Source of the DNA: Roseburia intestinalis L1-82
GTDB lineage: Bacteria; Bacillota; Clostridia; Lachnospirales; Lachnospiraceae
Direction: 5' to 3'
NCBI RefSeq assembly: GCF_900537995.1
Contig: NZ_LR027880.1
Span: forward strand, 3,418,001 to 3,482,000
Length of the DNA stretch: 64,000 nt
Position 1 is the stretch's first letter; each line of letters opens with the position of its first letter. The notes beneath the pieces are model-generated. The model ran no database searches. It saw nothing but the letters and a program-made list of their open reading frames with translations, and was not told where the DNA came from. A program made the position numbers and the translations under genes. Positions 33,114-42,075 of this stretch are shown here, in pieces.

Positions 33114-33923
33114 ATGTTAGATAAAATGATTGGTTTTATCGGTGCCGGCAATATGGGAAGCGCCATGATCGGCGGTATTCTGGATGCATCTTTAGTGACG
33201 ACCAGCCAGATCATCGCAAGTGCACACTCTCCTGAGACACTTGATAAGATCCGGACAAAATTTTCCATAGAGACAACCCAGTCAAACGAGGTCGTTGCAG
33301 AACGAAGCGATATTTTGTTTCTCGCTGTAAAACCAAATAAATTTTCCGAAGTACTTCCGCAGATCAAAGGTCATTTAAAACCGGACTGTATCGTAGTTTC
33401 AATTGCAGCCGGACAGCCGATCGCAAATATCGAGGCTCTGCTCGGTGAGGTCAGACTGATCCGCGCCATGCCAAACACCCCGGCGCTTGTAGGCGCTGCG
33501 ATGAGTGCACTCTGTCCGAATGACAAGGTAACACCAGAGGAAGTAAAGCTCGTTGAGTCCTTATTCAACAGCTTCGGCCGTGCAGAAGTTGTACCGGAAA
33601 GCATGATGGATGCCGTTGTCGGCGTTTCCGGTTCTTCCCCTGCCTATGTCTATATGTTTATTGAGGCAATGGCAGACGCCGCCGTTGCAGACGGCATGCC
33701 GCGCGCACAGGCTTATAAATTTGCTGCCCAGTCTGTTTTGGGCGCCGCAAAAATGGTATTAGAGACCGGAAAGCATCCGGGCGAATTAAAAGATGCTGTC
33801 TGCTCTCCGGGCGGTACGACCATTGAGGCAGTTGCAGCTTTAGAACATGGCGGTTTCCGTGATACTGTGATCAGTGCACAGCGCGCATGTTCTAAAAAAT
33901 CATATGATATGAGTCAAAAATAA
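33114..33923 (+). CDS. proC: pyrroline-5-carboxylate reductase
   Basis: 269 residues from the ATG at 33114 with AAGGAGG 7 nt upstream; the long open frame before it is repeat DNA. Family knowledge: NAD(P)H-dependent last step of proline synthesis. Seen: Rossmann IGFIGAGNMGSAMIGG, LFLAVKPNKF near 66, VSIAAGQPI, RAMPNTPALVGA near 120, GVSGSSPAYVYMFIEAMADA near 165 and CSPGGTTIEAVAALE near 233. Followed 15 bp later by a GH13 gene, probably co-transcribed. Confidence 0.95.
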   Translation: MLDKMIGFIGAGNMGSAMIGGILDASLVTTSQIIASAHSPETLDKIRTKFSIETTQSNEVVAERSDILFLAVKPNKFSEVLPQIKGHLKPDCIVVSIAAGQPIANIEALLGEVRLIRAMPNTPALVGAAMSALCPNDKVTPEEVKLVESLFNSFGRAEVVPESMMDAVVGVSGSSPAYVYMFIEAMADAAVADGMPRAQAYKFAAQSVLGAAKMVLETGKHPGELKDAVCSPGGTTIEAVAALEHGGFRDTVISAQRACSKKSYDMSQK

Positions 33924-33938
33924 TTTGGAGGTTTTCTT

Positions 33939-35249
33939 ATGTGGGCTTACGAAAGTGTTTTTTATCAGATATATCCGCTTGGATTCTGCGGTGCTCCGTT
34001 TGAGAATGACGGCGTTTTAGAGCATCGTATTTTAAAGGTCAATGACTGGATTCCGCACATCAAAAAACTTGGCGCCAACGCCATCTATTTTTCCCCGGTC
34101 TTTGAGTCTGACACACACGGTTACAATACCAGGGATTATACAAAGATCGATACCAGACTCGGTACGAATGAAGACTTTGCCACAGTCTGTGACAATCTTC
34201 ATAAAGAAGGCATCAAAGTTGTATTAGACGGTGTATTCAACCATGTTGGCCGCGGTTTCTGGGCATTTCAGGATGTTTTGGAGAAAAAATGGGATTCCCC
34301 GTACAAAGACTGGTTCCACATCAGTTTTGACGGCAACTCAAACTATAACGACGGTCTGTGGTATGAGGGCTGGGAAGGTAACTACGATCTGGTCAAATTA
34401 AATCTCAGAAATGAAGATGTCATCCAGCACATTTTTGCAGCGATCAAAGGATGGGTGGAAGAATTTGATATCGACGGCCTGCGCCTCGACGTTGCATACT
34501 GTCTTGACCATGATTTCTTACGCCGCCTGCGCAGCTTCTGCGACAGTTTAAAACCGGACTTCTTCCTGGTCGGCGAGACATTACACGGCGATTACAACCA
34601 GTGGATGAATGATTCCATGCTGCACTCTGTGACAAACTATGAGTGCTACAAAGGACTTTATTCCAGCTTCAACAGCATGAATATGTTTGAGATCAACCAC
34701 TCCCTGCTGCGCCAGTTCGGACCGGACAACTGGACACTCTATAAGGGCAGACACCTGCTCTGCTTTGTGGACAATCACGATGTCACAAGAATCGCAAGTA
34801 TTTTAACCAACGAAAAACATCTGCCGCTGATCTACGGCATGCTGTTCGGTATGCCAGGTATCCCGTGCGTTTACTACGGCAGTGAATGGGGTGCAAAAGC
34901 GAGAAAAGAAGAAGGCGATCCGGCTCTGCGCGCATGTTTTGACGCACCGGAATGGAACGATCTTTCTGAGACGATCAGCCGGCTTTCCGAGATCAAAAAG
35001 AACTCGGAAGCATTAAATTACGGTTCCTTCCGCTCTGTGCTCCTGACAAACCGCCAGTGCATTTTTGAACGTAAAAGTGAACATGAGCGCATCTATGTAG
35101 CGATCAACGCGGATGAAAACAGTTTCCACGCAGATTTCGATGCCGGATGCGGCACGGCACAGGAACTGATCACCGATACCCCGCACGACTTTGGCGGTGG
35201 AACAGACCTGCCTGGCTATTCTGTGGCAATATGGAAGATGGAACATTAA
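33939..35249 (+). CDS. GH13 alpha-amylase-family glycoside hydrolase
   Basis: 436 residues, no signal peptide, so cytosolic. GH13 regions: DGVFNHVG near 97-104, GLRLDVAY with nucleophile Asp184, GETLHG with acid/base Glu213, and FVDNHDVTR with Asp281. YGSEWGAKARKEEGDPALR resembles cyclomaltodextrinase/neopullulanase-type enzymes, but the usual N-terminal domain is absent and the C-terminal beta domain is short. Likely cleaves imported maltodextrins. ATG preceded by TGGAGG. Its linkage to proC looks incidental. Confidence 0.88.
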   Translation: MWAYESVFYQIYPLGFCGAPFENDGVLEHRILKVNDWIPHIKKLGANAIYFSPVFESDTHGYNTRDYTKIDTRLGTNEDFATVCDNLHKEGIKVVLDGVFNHVGRGFWAFQDVLEKKWDSPYKDWFHISFDGNSNYNDGLWYEGWEGNYDLVKLNLRNEDVIQHIFAAIKGWVEEFDIDGLRLDVAYCLDHDFLRRLRSFCDSLKPDFFLVGETLHGDYNQWMNDSMLHSVTNYECYKGLYSSFNSMNMFEINHSLLRQFGPDNWTLYKGRHLLCFVDNHDVTRIASILTNEKHLPLIYGMLFGMPGIPCVYYGSEWGAKARKEEGDPALRACFDAPEWNDLSETISRLSEIKKNSEALNYGSFRSVLLTNRQCIFERKSEHERIYVAINADENSFHADFDAGCGTAQELITDTPHDFGGGTDLPGYSVAIWKMEH

Positions 35250-35268
35250 TCTTTTATGCTGTATAAAA

Positions 35269-35336
35269 GGACGGGAATCCGCAGTCCGGATGTCATTTTC
35301 GTGACATCCGGACTGTGCTTTCCCGTCCTTTTTTCT
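35269..35336 (+). terminator. long terminator after the GH13 gene
   Basis: A 60-nt hairpin: outer GGACGGGAA pairs with TTCCCGTCC and inner CAGTCCGGATGTCA pairs with TGACATCCGGACTG, with TTTTTT following. AAAA on the left also allows use by the convergent DUF1934 gene. Confidence 0.9.
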
Positions 35337-35791
35337 CATTCTGCCCCTGTGATCCGGAAATCTCCCGCATCTTTTGACTTAATATTCATTGTGATACAGC
35401 AGTCTGCCATATGCTCATAATTGACCTCGAGTTCGTAATTGACCTTGACATCAATATCATTTTCTGTCTCCTGCACATCCACACTTTTTGCGTCGATCCC
35501 GATCAGAAGGCTTCCATACGGCGTATAATAATAGGTCACATTCTTCCGGTTTTTCTCAAACATCATATGTACATTCGATACACCTCTCCTGGTGATATCC
35601 ATAAAATCATCATTCAGTTTGATGATATTTCGTGTTGTCTCGGAAAATCCCTCGTTGACTTCATCATAGATGATATAATGTTTTCCATTTTTTTTATAAT
35701 AACTGCCGGATGTGATCAGTTCCACGGATTCACTCTCAGTTTCCGGTGAAAACTGAAGCCCGCTGATGGTTACCAGTACTTCTTTTGTCAT
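35336..35791 (-). CDS. DUF1934 family protein (YwiB-like)
   Basis: 151 residues from the ATG at 35791 (GAGG 6-7 nt upstream). A single beta-barrel-like domain: VLVTISGLQFSPETESESVELITSGSYY at the start, HYIIYDEVNEGFSETTRNIIKL, then TYYYTPYGSLLIGIDAKSVDV and a regular string of beta strands, the pattern of DUF1934 (lipocalin-like fold). Cytosolic; function not established. Its 3' end abuts the terminator of the convergent GH13 gene. Confidence 0.8.
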   Translation of the reverse strand: MTKEVLVTISGLQFSPETESESVELITSGSYYKKNGKHYIIYDEVNEGFSETTRNIIKLNDDFMDITRRGVSNVHMMFEKNRKNVTYYYTPYGSLLIGIDAKSVDVQETENDIDVKVNYELEVNYEHMADCCITMNIKSKDAGDFRITGAE

Positions 35792-35861
35792 TCTAATCCT
35801 CATTTCCTGTTGTTTCTTTACATCAGAACTATATTATACGCTTTTCGCCTGATATTCAATA

Positions 35862-36509
35862 CTATTTTTCATCATACAGCCCTTTTAAAATTTCAAATGA
35901 CTTAAATTTTACCTGATAATCTCCGGAGGCAAGTACCTGCTGATATTCATCTTCCGACAAAACTCTTTTTAGCGAACTTCTTGCATCCTCATCGATCACC
36001 TCATACATGGTATCCGAAAAGCACATGTTCGGGTACATCACACACCACCAGTTGTGTCCCTTTCCCGCTCCGATCACGATCTCAAGCGCCTCATAATTTC
36101 CCGCCGGAAATGTATACGCACCATACGTTTTTACCGGAAAATCCGTATCTGTCAGACAGATATCCACATCATAGTCATAACCTCTCTCCGCAATGACTTT
36201 CTCTGCCGTCTGCTTCATGTCCTCCATATTTTTCCGGATCACAGCCTCCGACCGGCTCCGGTCGGCTGCATCTTTTAAAAGCCCTGACATTTTGATTCCG
36301 ACTGCATCACGCACAGCAAGTTTTAAATTCTGATCCGCTTTCGTATCACTGTTTGCGATCACATGAAAACGTATAATCTTTTCTGCGATGCCTTTTTGCA
36401 TCTCAAGCCGCTGCTCGTACCGTAACCCGGCAATGCAGGCAATGGAAAATAAAAAAAACAGGGTTATGTAAAGGGAATCTTTTTTTGATTTTATGGTTGG
36501 AAATTTCAT
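35862..36509 (-). CDS. spoIIR: stage II sporulation protein R
   Basis: 215 residues from the ATG at 36509. N-terminal TM/signal (LYITLFFLFSIACIAGL) for export from the forespore. The core matches SpoIIR: IRFHVIANSDTKADQNLKLAVRDAV near 48, DTDFPVKTYGAYTFPAGNYEALEIVIGAGKGHNWWCVMYP near 125-165. Family knowledge: made in the forespore under sigma-F, it triggers processing of pro-sigma-E in the mother cell. A 12-bp perfect inverted repeat covers its ribosome site. It lies 80 bp downstream of the gerBC fusion on the same strand. Confidence 0.93.
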   Translation of the reverse strand: MKFPTIKSKKDSLYITLFFLFSIACIAGLRYEQRLEMQKGIAEKIIRFHVIANSDTKADQNLKLAVRDAVGIKMSGLLKDAADRSRSEAVIRKNMEDMKQTAEKVIAERGYDYDVDICLTDTDFPVKTYGAYTFPAGNYEALEIVIGAGKGHNWWCVMYPNMCFSDTMYEVIDEDARSSLKRVLSEDEYQQVLASGDYQVKFKSFEILKGLYDEK

Positions 36510-36550
36510 TGGAATACTCCTTTTTTTTGTTTGATAGGAGGAGTATTCCA
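36510..36550 (-). promoter_or_regulatory. hairpin sequestering the spoIIR ribosome site
   Basis: On the minus strand TGGAATACTCCT (36550-36539) pairs perfectly with AGGAGTATTCCA (36521-36510). The second arm contains the AGGAG Shine-Dalgarno and ends immediately before the ATG at 36509. The 17-nt loop is A-rich. Folding would hide the ribosome site completely. Confidence 0.75.
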
Positions 36551-36589
36551 CTTATCTGGGTTTTTATACAGTGTTAAATAATCCCTTTT

Positions 36590-38683
36590 TCACTCACCCA
36601 TATTTACCCAGTCAACCTTCACCCGGTAAATGATTTCCATATCTTTTTCATACTGCTCCGGCTGCTTCTGATAAAGCAGATACCAGTCCCTGCGCTGTCC
36701 GCCAAGTTTTTTATAACTGTTCGCGCAGTCGACTTCCACTTTCTGTGCAGTTTGCTGAAAATAATCTTCAAGTTCCTTTTCCAACATCTTTTTTATATCC
36801 CCAGATTTTAAATTCTGACCATATTCAGACTGCAATTTCTGTCTCCATCCCGGTTTTTCATACAGGATCTCTCCGCTGCAGCTTATTTCTACGATAATCT
36901 GTTTTTCTTTTGTCTGTGAAAAGACAACCTGATTATGCGGTGCAAACAAACGCACATCCACTCCGTCCGCAAGTGTCAGTGTGTATTCTTCCTTCTGATT
37001 CTGTGTAAAAAAAGAAAGCAGCGCCGTCTGGCTGTCAAACATTCCTTCCGCCTCCCCGCGTTTCCAGACATAATACTTTGTCACGGCAGGCTTTTGGTCC
37101 ACTTCTTCCACATAGGGGATAAACAGGGTTTCCATTTTGTTTTCCTGCTCCTGATAAAGCATCCCGAGTGTCGGATAGGCAGTTTTTTTGATCTCGGACA
37201 CATTTTCAAAATAATCTTCAAGATAAGTGCCAACGGACTCTTCCATATTTTTCTGTAATTTTAATACAGCCTCTGCATCCTCTGCCACCGCAAGATAGGT
37301 GTTTCTCGGCACGTCACTCTTTTTTTCCAGAATTTCCAGAAATGCATCCATATTTTGGGCATCTTCCAAAAATTTCTGATCCAGTAAAATGACTTTCATG
37401 TGGCTGTAATCCACCATGCGGTTCCCGGACTCGTCGGCATTCAGCCATTCCCTGTCAAACTGCTCCATGTCACTGACTGCCATCTCGATCGGAAAATTGC
37501 GCTCCTCAAGTTCTGCCGTCGCACAGCCGGAAAGCCCCATCAGTCCTAACAGGACACAAATAACCGCTCCGGATCTCAGATGTTTTTTTCTCTGTCCTGC
37601 ACACCGTATGATCGCCAACACTACCGGGACAAGCACCAGAAATGGTGTTCCGATATACCACAGAAATTTTTCATACAGCACGGTATTTTCTTTCGAGTTA
37701 TACAATAACACTGCCACACCAAAAACTGCTGCAAACACCGCCGCCCGCTCCCACTTTTTCCACAATGCCTGTCTTTTTTTTGCATGATATAAACCATTTA
37801 ATAACATTTCTGCATAAAATACTGCACTGTTTAGCAGTGCATACAGTGTAAAAAACCAGATTCCAAACATAAATGCATCAGCACGCTTTAAAAATCCACC
37901 TGTGATTTTGATCGTGCTCATCAGTGTGATCGCCGGAGTCTGCATGTCTGAGAGCGCAGCACCACCAAACACCCCCAGTAAGATCAGATAAAGTCCTGCC
38001 TCTAAGCATCCGGTAAAAATCAACGCAAGCCTCCCCACTTTCATCAGGCTTTCCCGCTTTCGCAGATACCCTCCCAGAAACAAAATCAGAAAAATAAGTG
38101 ACGAACAGATAAACACATAATAACTTCCCGCAAAAAAATCTCTTTTTCCCGTAAAAAATACAGGATTCCAGTAATCTGTTTTCACTTCATCCAGTGCGGA
38201 CGCTAACATGATAAAAAGCGGTATCAGGATAAACCAGAATAGCAGTTCGTAGACACGCGCCCGCCCCTCAATCCCGCTTAACAGCCCATACCAGACAAGC
38301 CCAAGGATCAGCACCAGTACAAGATAAAAAGACTCCCCCCGCAGCAGGTTGTTTAACACCGTCACAGAAAACAGATACGCCGTATACCCTGCTAACAGCA
38401 TCAGATACAGAAAATATCCCGCCTGTATGGTCTTTCCGAAAAATGTCCCGCACATTTTTTCCGTATATTCTGCAAAGCTGCCCTGCATATCCCCCACTGC
38501 ATACACCAGAAGGCGTAAAAATAAAAGTCCAAGCACTGTTCCCACAATAATGCAGAAAATGCCGTCCCGCCCGCAGAACCCGGCGACCGCAGCCGGGATC
38601 AGAAGCGTGCCAAGTCCTAAAAGATCAAATACCAAAAGGCGGAATGCCTGGCGGCCTGAAATTTTTTCGTTTGATGAAAACAT
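36590..38683 (-). CDS. spore germinant receptor: GerAB-like permease fused to GerAC-like lipoprotein
   Basis: 697 residues. Residues 1-365 form ten TM segments of the GerAB/APC-like permease (RLLVFDLLGLGTLLIPAAVAGF at the start). Residues 368-387 are an internal lipoprotein-type signal with lipobox LSGC (Cys387), and 388-697 match the GerAC fold (ERNFPIEMAVSDMEQF, ... SGDIKKMLEKELEDYFQQTAQKVEVDCANSYKKLG). In Bacillus these are two proteins of the germinant receptor. Here they are one chain with no stop between. Whether Cys387 is processed is open. Follows gerA by 48 bp; with it forms a complete receptor. Confidence 0.88.
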   Translation of the reverse strand: MFSSNEKISGRQAFRLLVFDLLGLGTLLIPAAVAGFCGRDGIFCIIVGTVLGLLFLRLLVYAVGDMQGSFAEYTEKMCGTFFGKTIQAGYFLYLMLLAGYTAYLFSVTVLNNLLRGESFYLVLVLILGLVWYGLLSGIEGRARVYELLFWFILIPLFIMLASALDEVKTDYWNPVFFTGKRDFFAGSYYVFICSSLIFLILFLGGYLRKRESLMKVGRLALIFTGCLEAGLYLILLGVFGGAALSDMQTPAITLMSTIKITGGFLKRADAFMFGIWFFTLYALLNSAVFYAEMLLNGLYHAKKRQALWKKWERAAVFAAVFGVAVLLYNSKENTVLYEKFLWYIGTPFLVLVPVVLAIIRCAGQRKKHLRSGAVICVLLGLMGLSGCATAELEERNFPIEMAVSDMEQFDREWLNADESGNRMVDYSHMKVILLDQKFLEDAQNMDAFLEILEKKSDVPRNTYLAVAEDAEAVLKLQKNMEESVGTYLEDYFENVSEIKKTAYPTLGMLYQEQENKMETLFIPYVEEVDQKPAVTKYYVWKRGEAEGMFDSQTALLSFFTQNQKEEYTLTLADGVDVRLFAPHNQVVFSQTKEKQIIVEISCSGEILYEKPGWRQKLQSEYGQNLKSGDIKKMLEKELEDYFQQTAQKVEVDCANSYKKLGGQRRDWYLLYQKQPEQYEKDMEIIYRVKVDWVNMGE

Positions 38684-38731
38684 AATTCCTTGTACTCCTT
38701 TTTATTTGGTGTTTGTTTCAAACATTCATCC

Positions 38732-40210
38732 TTATTTCAATTTCAGTTTCACCCGCTCCTCCCGCCGGGCGTAGATCGGACGTTTTGTCAGTTTGCGGAT
38801 CGGCCATCTCCACAGGAAATCACGTTCGTCTTCATAGTCCGTCAGATCTGCCCCGACAAACGGCATCAGATATGGGATGCCAAAGCTTTTTAAATGCGCA
38901 AGATGGATCAGTACAAAGAGCAGTCCAAGCAGCATGCCAAAGTAGCCTAACCACGCACACATTCCGATAAAGAAGAACTTCAACAGACGGAATGCCGTCG
39001 CAAATTCCTCATTTGGAATTGCAAAGGAACAGAGCGCAGTAAATGAGATGACGATCACCACGATCGGGCTGACAAGATTTGCCTCGACCGCCGCCTGTCC
39101 GATGATCAGTCCTCCTACAATACCGATCGTATTTCCCATGGCGCCGGGCAGACGCACGCCTGCCTCTCTTAATAGTTCAAATGAAAGTTCCATCAAAATC
39201 ACCTCAACCACCGCCGGGAACGGCACACCGCTCCTCGCATCCGCAAAAGACAAAAGAAGCATCGTCGGCAGAATCTGCGTATGGAAATTTGTCACGGCAA
39301 GATAAAATCCCGGCAGAGTCATGGCAAAGAAAGATGCGACATAGCGCAAAAGCCTGCCGAAACTTGCGATTTCCCACCGGTTGTAATAATCATCGCTCGT
39401 CTTAATGAACGAATTATAATCAGTCGGCAGGATCAGCCCCACCGGGGAATTGTCAGAAAGCACAACCACCCTTCCCTCCAAAACAGCCATTGCTGCACGA
39501 TCCGGCCGCTCTGTCGTCTGAAACTGTGGAAATGGGGAATACCACTTCTCCTCAGTGAGCTGTTCGATCACACCACTGTCTAACACCCCGTCGATCTCAA
39601 ATCCCTCCAGCCTGTGCCCGATCTCCCGTACCAGTCCCGGATACACCAGATCCTCCATAAAAACAAGATAAACATTGGTATTCGAGCGCATACCACATTT
39701 TTTCTGCTTCACCTTGACTTTCGGGGAACGGATACGCTTTCTAATCAGCGCCGCATTCTGTTTTACCGAATCACAAAACCCCTCGTTTGAACCCCTTATG
39801 ACCTTTTCAGAATCCGCCTCCGTGATCCCCATATTCGGATAACCGTCGTCCGGTATCTTTACCGCCCTGTCAAATCCGTCCACAAACAGGATCACCTCTC
39901 CGGTCAAAAGCCCGTCCACCGCATCCTCTATCGTATCAAAATAAGTTGCATCCGAAATTCCCAGCGCATTCTGCTCCAATGCCTGATAAATTTCTTCCTT
40001 CCCAAGCCCCTTTAAATACTTCAGCACCTCACTCAGTGCCGAAGTCCCCATGTCCACCGACACCTCAATAAACGTCAGATAACATGCCACATCCATCTGC
40101 CTGCCAAGCATCAATTCCTTCTTTTTAATATCATCGCACTCATGAAAAAACTCCTCCATCTGCGCGATATTCTCACTTAATCTCTTTGAAACCGCTACCT
40201 TTTCCTTCAT
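38732..40210 (-). CDS. gerA: spore germination protein, GerA family (A subunit)
   Basis: 492 residues from the ATG at 40210 (GAGGG 5-6 nt upstream). Soluble N-terminal part with the GerA pattern (ILFVDGFDRAVKIP, VIRGSNEGFCDSVKQNAALIRKRI near 140, PVGLILPTDYNSFIKTSDDYYNRW near 260), then about five TMs (LLRYVASFFAMTLPGFYLAV, IGIVGGLIIGQAAVEANLVSPIVVIV). Family knowledge: nutrient-sensing subunit in the inner spore membrane. Downstream lies the gerB-gerC fusion. Could alternatively be of the SpoVAF type, which lacks B and C partners; the linked gerBC argues for a receptor. Confidence 0.9.
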   Translation of the reverse strand: MKEKVAVSKRLSENIAQMEEFFHECDDIKKKELMLGRQMDVACYLTFIEVSVDMGTSALSEVLKYLKGLGKEEIYQALEQNALGISDATYFDTIEDAVDGLLTGEVILFVDGFDRAVKIPDDGYPNMGITEADSEKVIRGSNEGFCDSVKQNAALIRKRIRSPKVKVKQKKCGMRSNTNVYLVFMEDLVYPGLVREIGHRLEGFEIDGVLDSGVIEQLTEEKWYSPFPQFQTTERPDRAAMAVLEGRVVVLSDNSPVGLILPTDYNSFIKTSDDYYNRWEIASFGRLLRYVASFFAMTLPGFYLAVTNFHTQILPTMLLLSFADARSGVPFPAVVEVILMELSFELLREAGVRLPGAMGNTIGIVGGLIIGQAAVEANLVSPIVVIVISFTALCSFAIPNEEFATAFRLLKFFFIGMCAWLGYFGMLLGLLFVLIHLAHLKSFGIPYLMPFVGADLTDYEDERDFLWRWPIRKLTKRPIYARREERVKLKLK

Positions 40211-40234
40211 AATATCCCTCATTTCCCGGCAACT

Positions 40235-40262
40235 AAAAAAGGATAAGCCTACGGCTTATCCT
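40235..40262 (-). terminator. gntR terminator
   Basis: GGATAAGCC-gta-GGCTTATCC (40261-40241 and inside), followed on the minus strand by TTTTTTAG. It lies between gntR and gerA and separates the two units. Confidence 0.85.
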
Positions 40263-40317
40263 CAAAAATTCATTTCCCTTATTCTATGCAATTTTAACCA
40301 GATTATACAAAGCTCCC

Positions 40318-41010
40318 TTACTCCTGCTCTCTGATCATTTCCTTGACCGCCACAACCTGATTTTTGACATGCTTATGCATTGCTTCTGTCACACGTCCCT
40401 TATCCTTTGTCATCAATCCTTCCACGATCTCACTATGTTCCCGCATCAGTGTCGGATAATTTCTCTCATCCTTTAAATATTCCACACGGTAACGGTACAT
40501 CTGCTCTCTCAAATTATTGAGCATATTGACGAGTTTTGGATTGCCGGTCGCCTGATAAATAATATCGTGAAACTGCACATCCGCAGCGGCGATCTTTTTC
40601 AAATCCTTTGATTTGGTAGATTCCTCAAACTCATGCATTGTTTCCGTCAGAGTATCTAACTGTTCCTTTGTCATCTGCTCACATGCAATCGATGCTGCAA
40701 GTTCATCTAACGCATCACGGATCTGAAGCACATCCTCCATATCCTTTTCTGTCATCTTGGCGACTTCCGCACCTTTTCTCGGAATCGTGACCGCTAAGCC
40801 CTCCTGCTCTAACATGCGGATCGCCTCACGGATCGGTGTACGGCTGACGCCTAACTTTGCAGCAAGCTGCAGTTCCATCAGACGCTCTCCGGGTTTTAAC
40901 TCTCCTTTTAAAATCGCCTCACGCAGTGTGTTAAACACCACATCCCGAAGTGGCAGATACGCATCCATATTCAGCGTCAAATCGTCTGTCATAAACCTGT
41001 TTTCCTCCAT
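40318..41010 (-). CDS. GntR-family regulator (FadR/FCD type)
   Basis: 230 residues. N-terminal winged helix (PLRDVVFNTLREAILKGELKPG, LAAKLGVSRTPIREAIRMLEQEGL) and C-terminal FCD effector domain (IRDALDELAASIAC, DVQFHDIIYQATGNPKL, REHSEIVEGLMTKDKGRVTEAMHKH) with the Asp/His metal-ligand pattern. Starts 8 nt after the ispE stop; ATG at 40992 is an alternative. FCD regulators respond to organic acids; target unknown. Co-transcribed with ispE, which is a common clostridial arrangement. Confidence 0.9.
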   Translation of the reverse strand: MEENRFMTDDLTLNMDAYLPLRDVVFNTLREAILKGELKPGERLMELQLAAKLGVSRTPIREAIRMLEQEGLAVTIPRKGAEVAKMTEKDMEDVLQIRDALDELAASIACEQMTKEQLDTLTETMHEFEESTKSKDLKKIAAADVQFHDIIYQATGNPKLVNMLNNLREQMYRYRVEYLKDERNYPTLMREHSEIVEGLMTKDKGRVTEAMHKHVKNQVVAVKEMIREQE

Positions 41011-41018
41011 TTCTTCGC

Positions 41019-41888
41019 TTATCTCATGTTGTTGTAAATACTGGTCAGGTAAACCTGCTTTGCCAGTCCGGATGCCTGCATCGCCTCATATGCCGCAACC
41101 GCTTTCTCCTTATCATCAAACAGTCCGAATACCGTCGGACCACTCCCGCTCATCATAGCTCCCGCAGCTCCATGTTCCATCATATGTTCTTTGATCTCTG
41201 CGATTACCGGATAATTCGGAATCGTCACAGTTTCTAAAACATTTCCCATATCTGAGGTAATGGCTGCAAGGTCTTTTCGTCTGATGTCTTCCACCAGACG
41301 GTCAATATCCGGATGAACTGTATTTTCATCCAGCTTCAGATTCTCATATACAAACTTTGTCGATACAGAAATCTGTGGTTTTGCGATCAGTATCGGACAT
41401 TTTACCATCGGTGGAAGTGCGGTAAGCTGCTCACCAATTCCTTCTGCAAGTGCGGTTCCACGCATAATGCAGTAAGGAACATCTGCACCGATCTTAACCC
41501 CACGCTGCATCAGTTCTTCTTTGGACAGTCCAAGTTCAAACATACGGTTCATACCATAAAGTACCGCTGCAGCATCTGTACTTCCACCGGCCATTCCCGC
41601 TGCGACCGGAATATACTTGTGCAGCTTCACATCGATACCGTCCCTGATCTGAAATTCATCCATCAGAAGTTTTGCTGCCTTGTAGACAAGATTATTCTCA
41701 TTTGTCGGCAGAAAGGACAGATTTGTCATCATTGTAATCCCGCCTGCTGTCTTTTTCATTTCAAGACGGTCAAACAGGTGGATGGTCTGCATGACCATTT
41801 TCACTTCATGGTACCCATCCTCACGTCTGCGCACAACATCAAGCCCAAGATTTATTTTTGCAAGTGCTTTTACTGATATTTCCTTCAT
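41019..41888 (-). CDS. ispE: 4-diphosphocytidyl-2-C-methyl-D-erythritol kinase
   Basis: 289 residues from the ATG at 41888 (GGGG upstream; an ATG three codons earlier is possible). GHMP kinase of the MEP isoprenoid pathway: SVKALAKINLGLDVVRRREDGYHEV at the start, the ATP loop PVAAGMAGGSTDAAAVLYG near 92, and MMSGSGPTVFGLFDD near 255. Supplies isoprenoid precursors, including undecaprenyl carriers for the envelope genes elsewhere in the window. First gene of an ispE-gntR pair; divergent from the sigma-28 gene at 42076. Confidence 0.95.
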   Translation of the reverse strand: MKEISVKALAKINLGLDVVRRREDGYHEVKMVMQTIHLFDRLEMKKTAGGITMMTNLSFLPTNENNLVYKAAKLLMDEFQIRDGIDVKLHKYIPVAAGMAGGSTDAAAVLYGMNRMFELGLSKEELMQRGVKIGADVPYCIMRGTALAEGIGEQLTALPPMVKCPILIAKPQISVSTKFVYENLKLDENTVHPDIDRLVEDIRRKDLAAITSDMGNVLETVTIPNYPVIAEIKEHMMEHGAAGAMMSGSGPTVFGLFDDKEKAVAAYEAMQASGLAKQVYLTSIYNNMR

Positions 41889-41975
41889 AATCCCCATACC
41901 ATCGTCATGTATTTTCGTTGTTTTTTGTATACAACATAAATCTTATCATTTTAAAGCAAAAAGGTCAATTCCATC

Positions 41976-42003
41976 TAAATTATTTTTCCCGAAAAGCCGA
42001 TAT
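41976..42003 (+). promoter_or_regulatory. sigma-28 (SigD/FliA-type) flagellar promoter
   Basis: TAAA (41976-41979), 16-nt spacer, GCCGATAT (41996-42003), an exact match to the sigma-28 consensus. It drives the gene starting at 42076, with AATGGAGGAAT as ribosome site. Confidence 0.7.
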
Positions 42004-42075
42004 ATTTTACAGAAGAAAAAGGAAAAAATACATGAACAAATCAGTCATTCATTTACTGGAATGGAGGAATTATTT

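Noticed and set aside
40280..40308. Sigma-G-like promoter (GTATA, 15-nt spacer, CATAGAATA) upstream of gerA
   Set aside because: A strong terminator (40235-40262) lies between this site and gerA, so a transcript from it would stop before the gene. Could still matter if the terminator is bypassed in spores.
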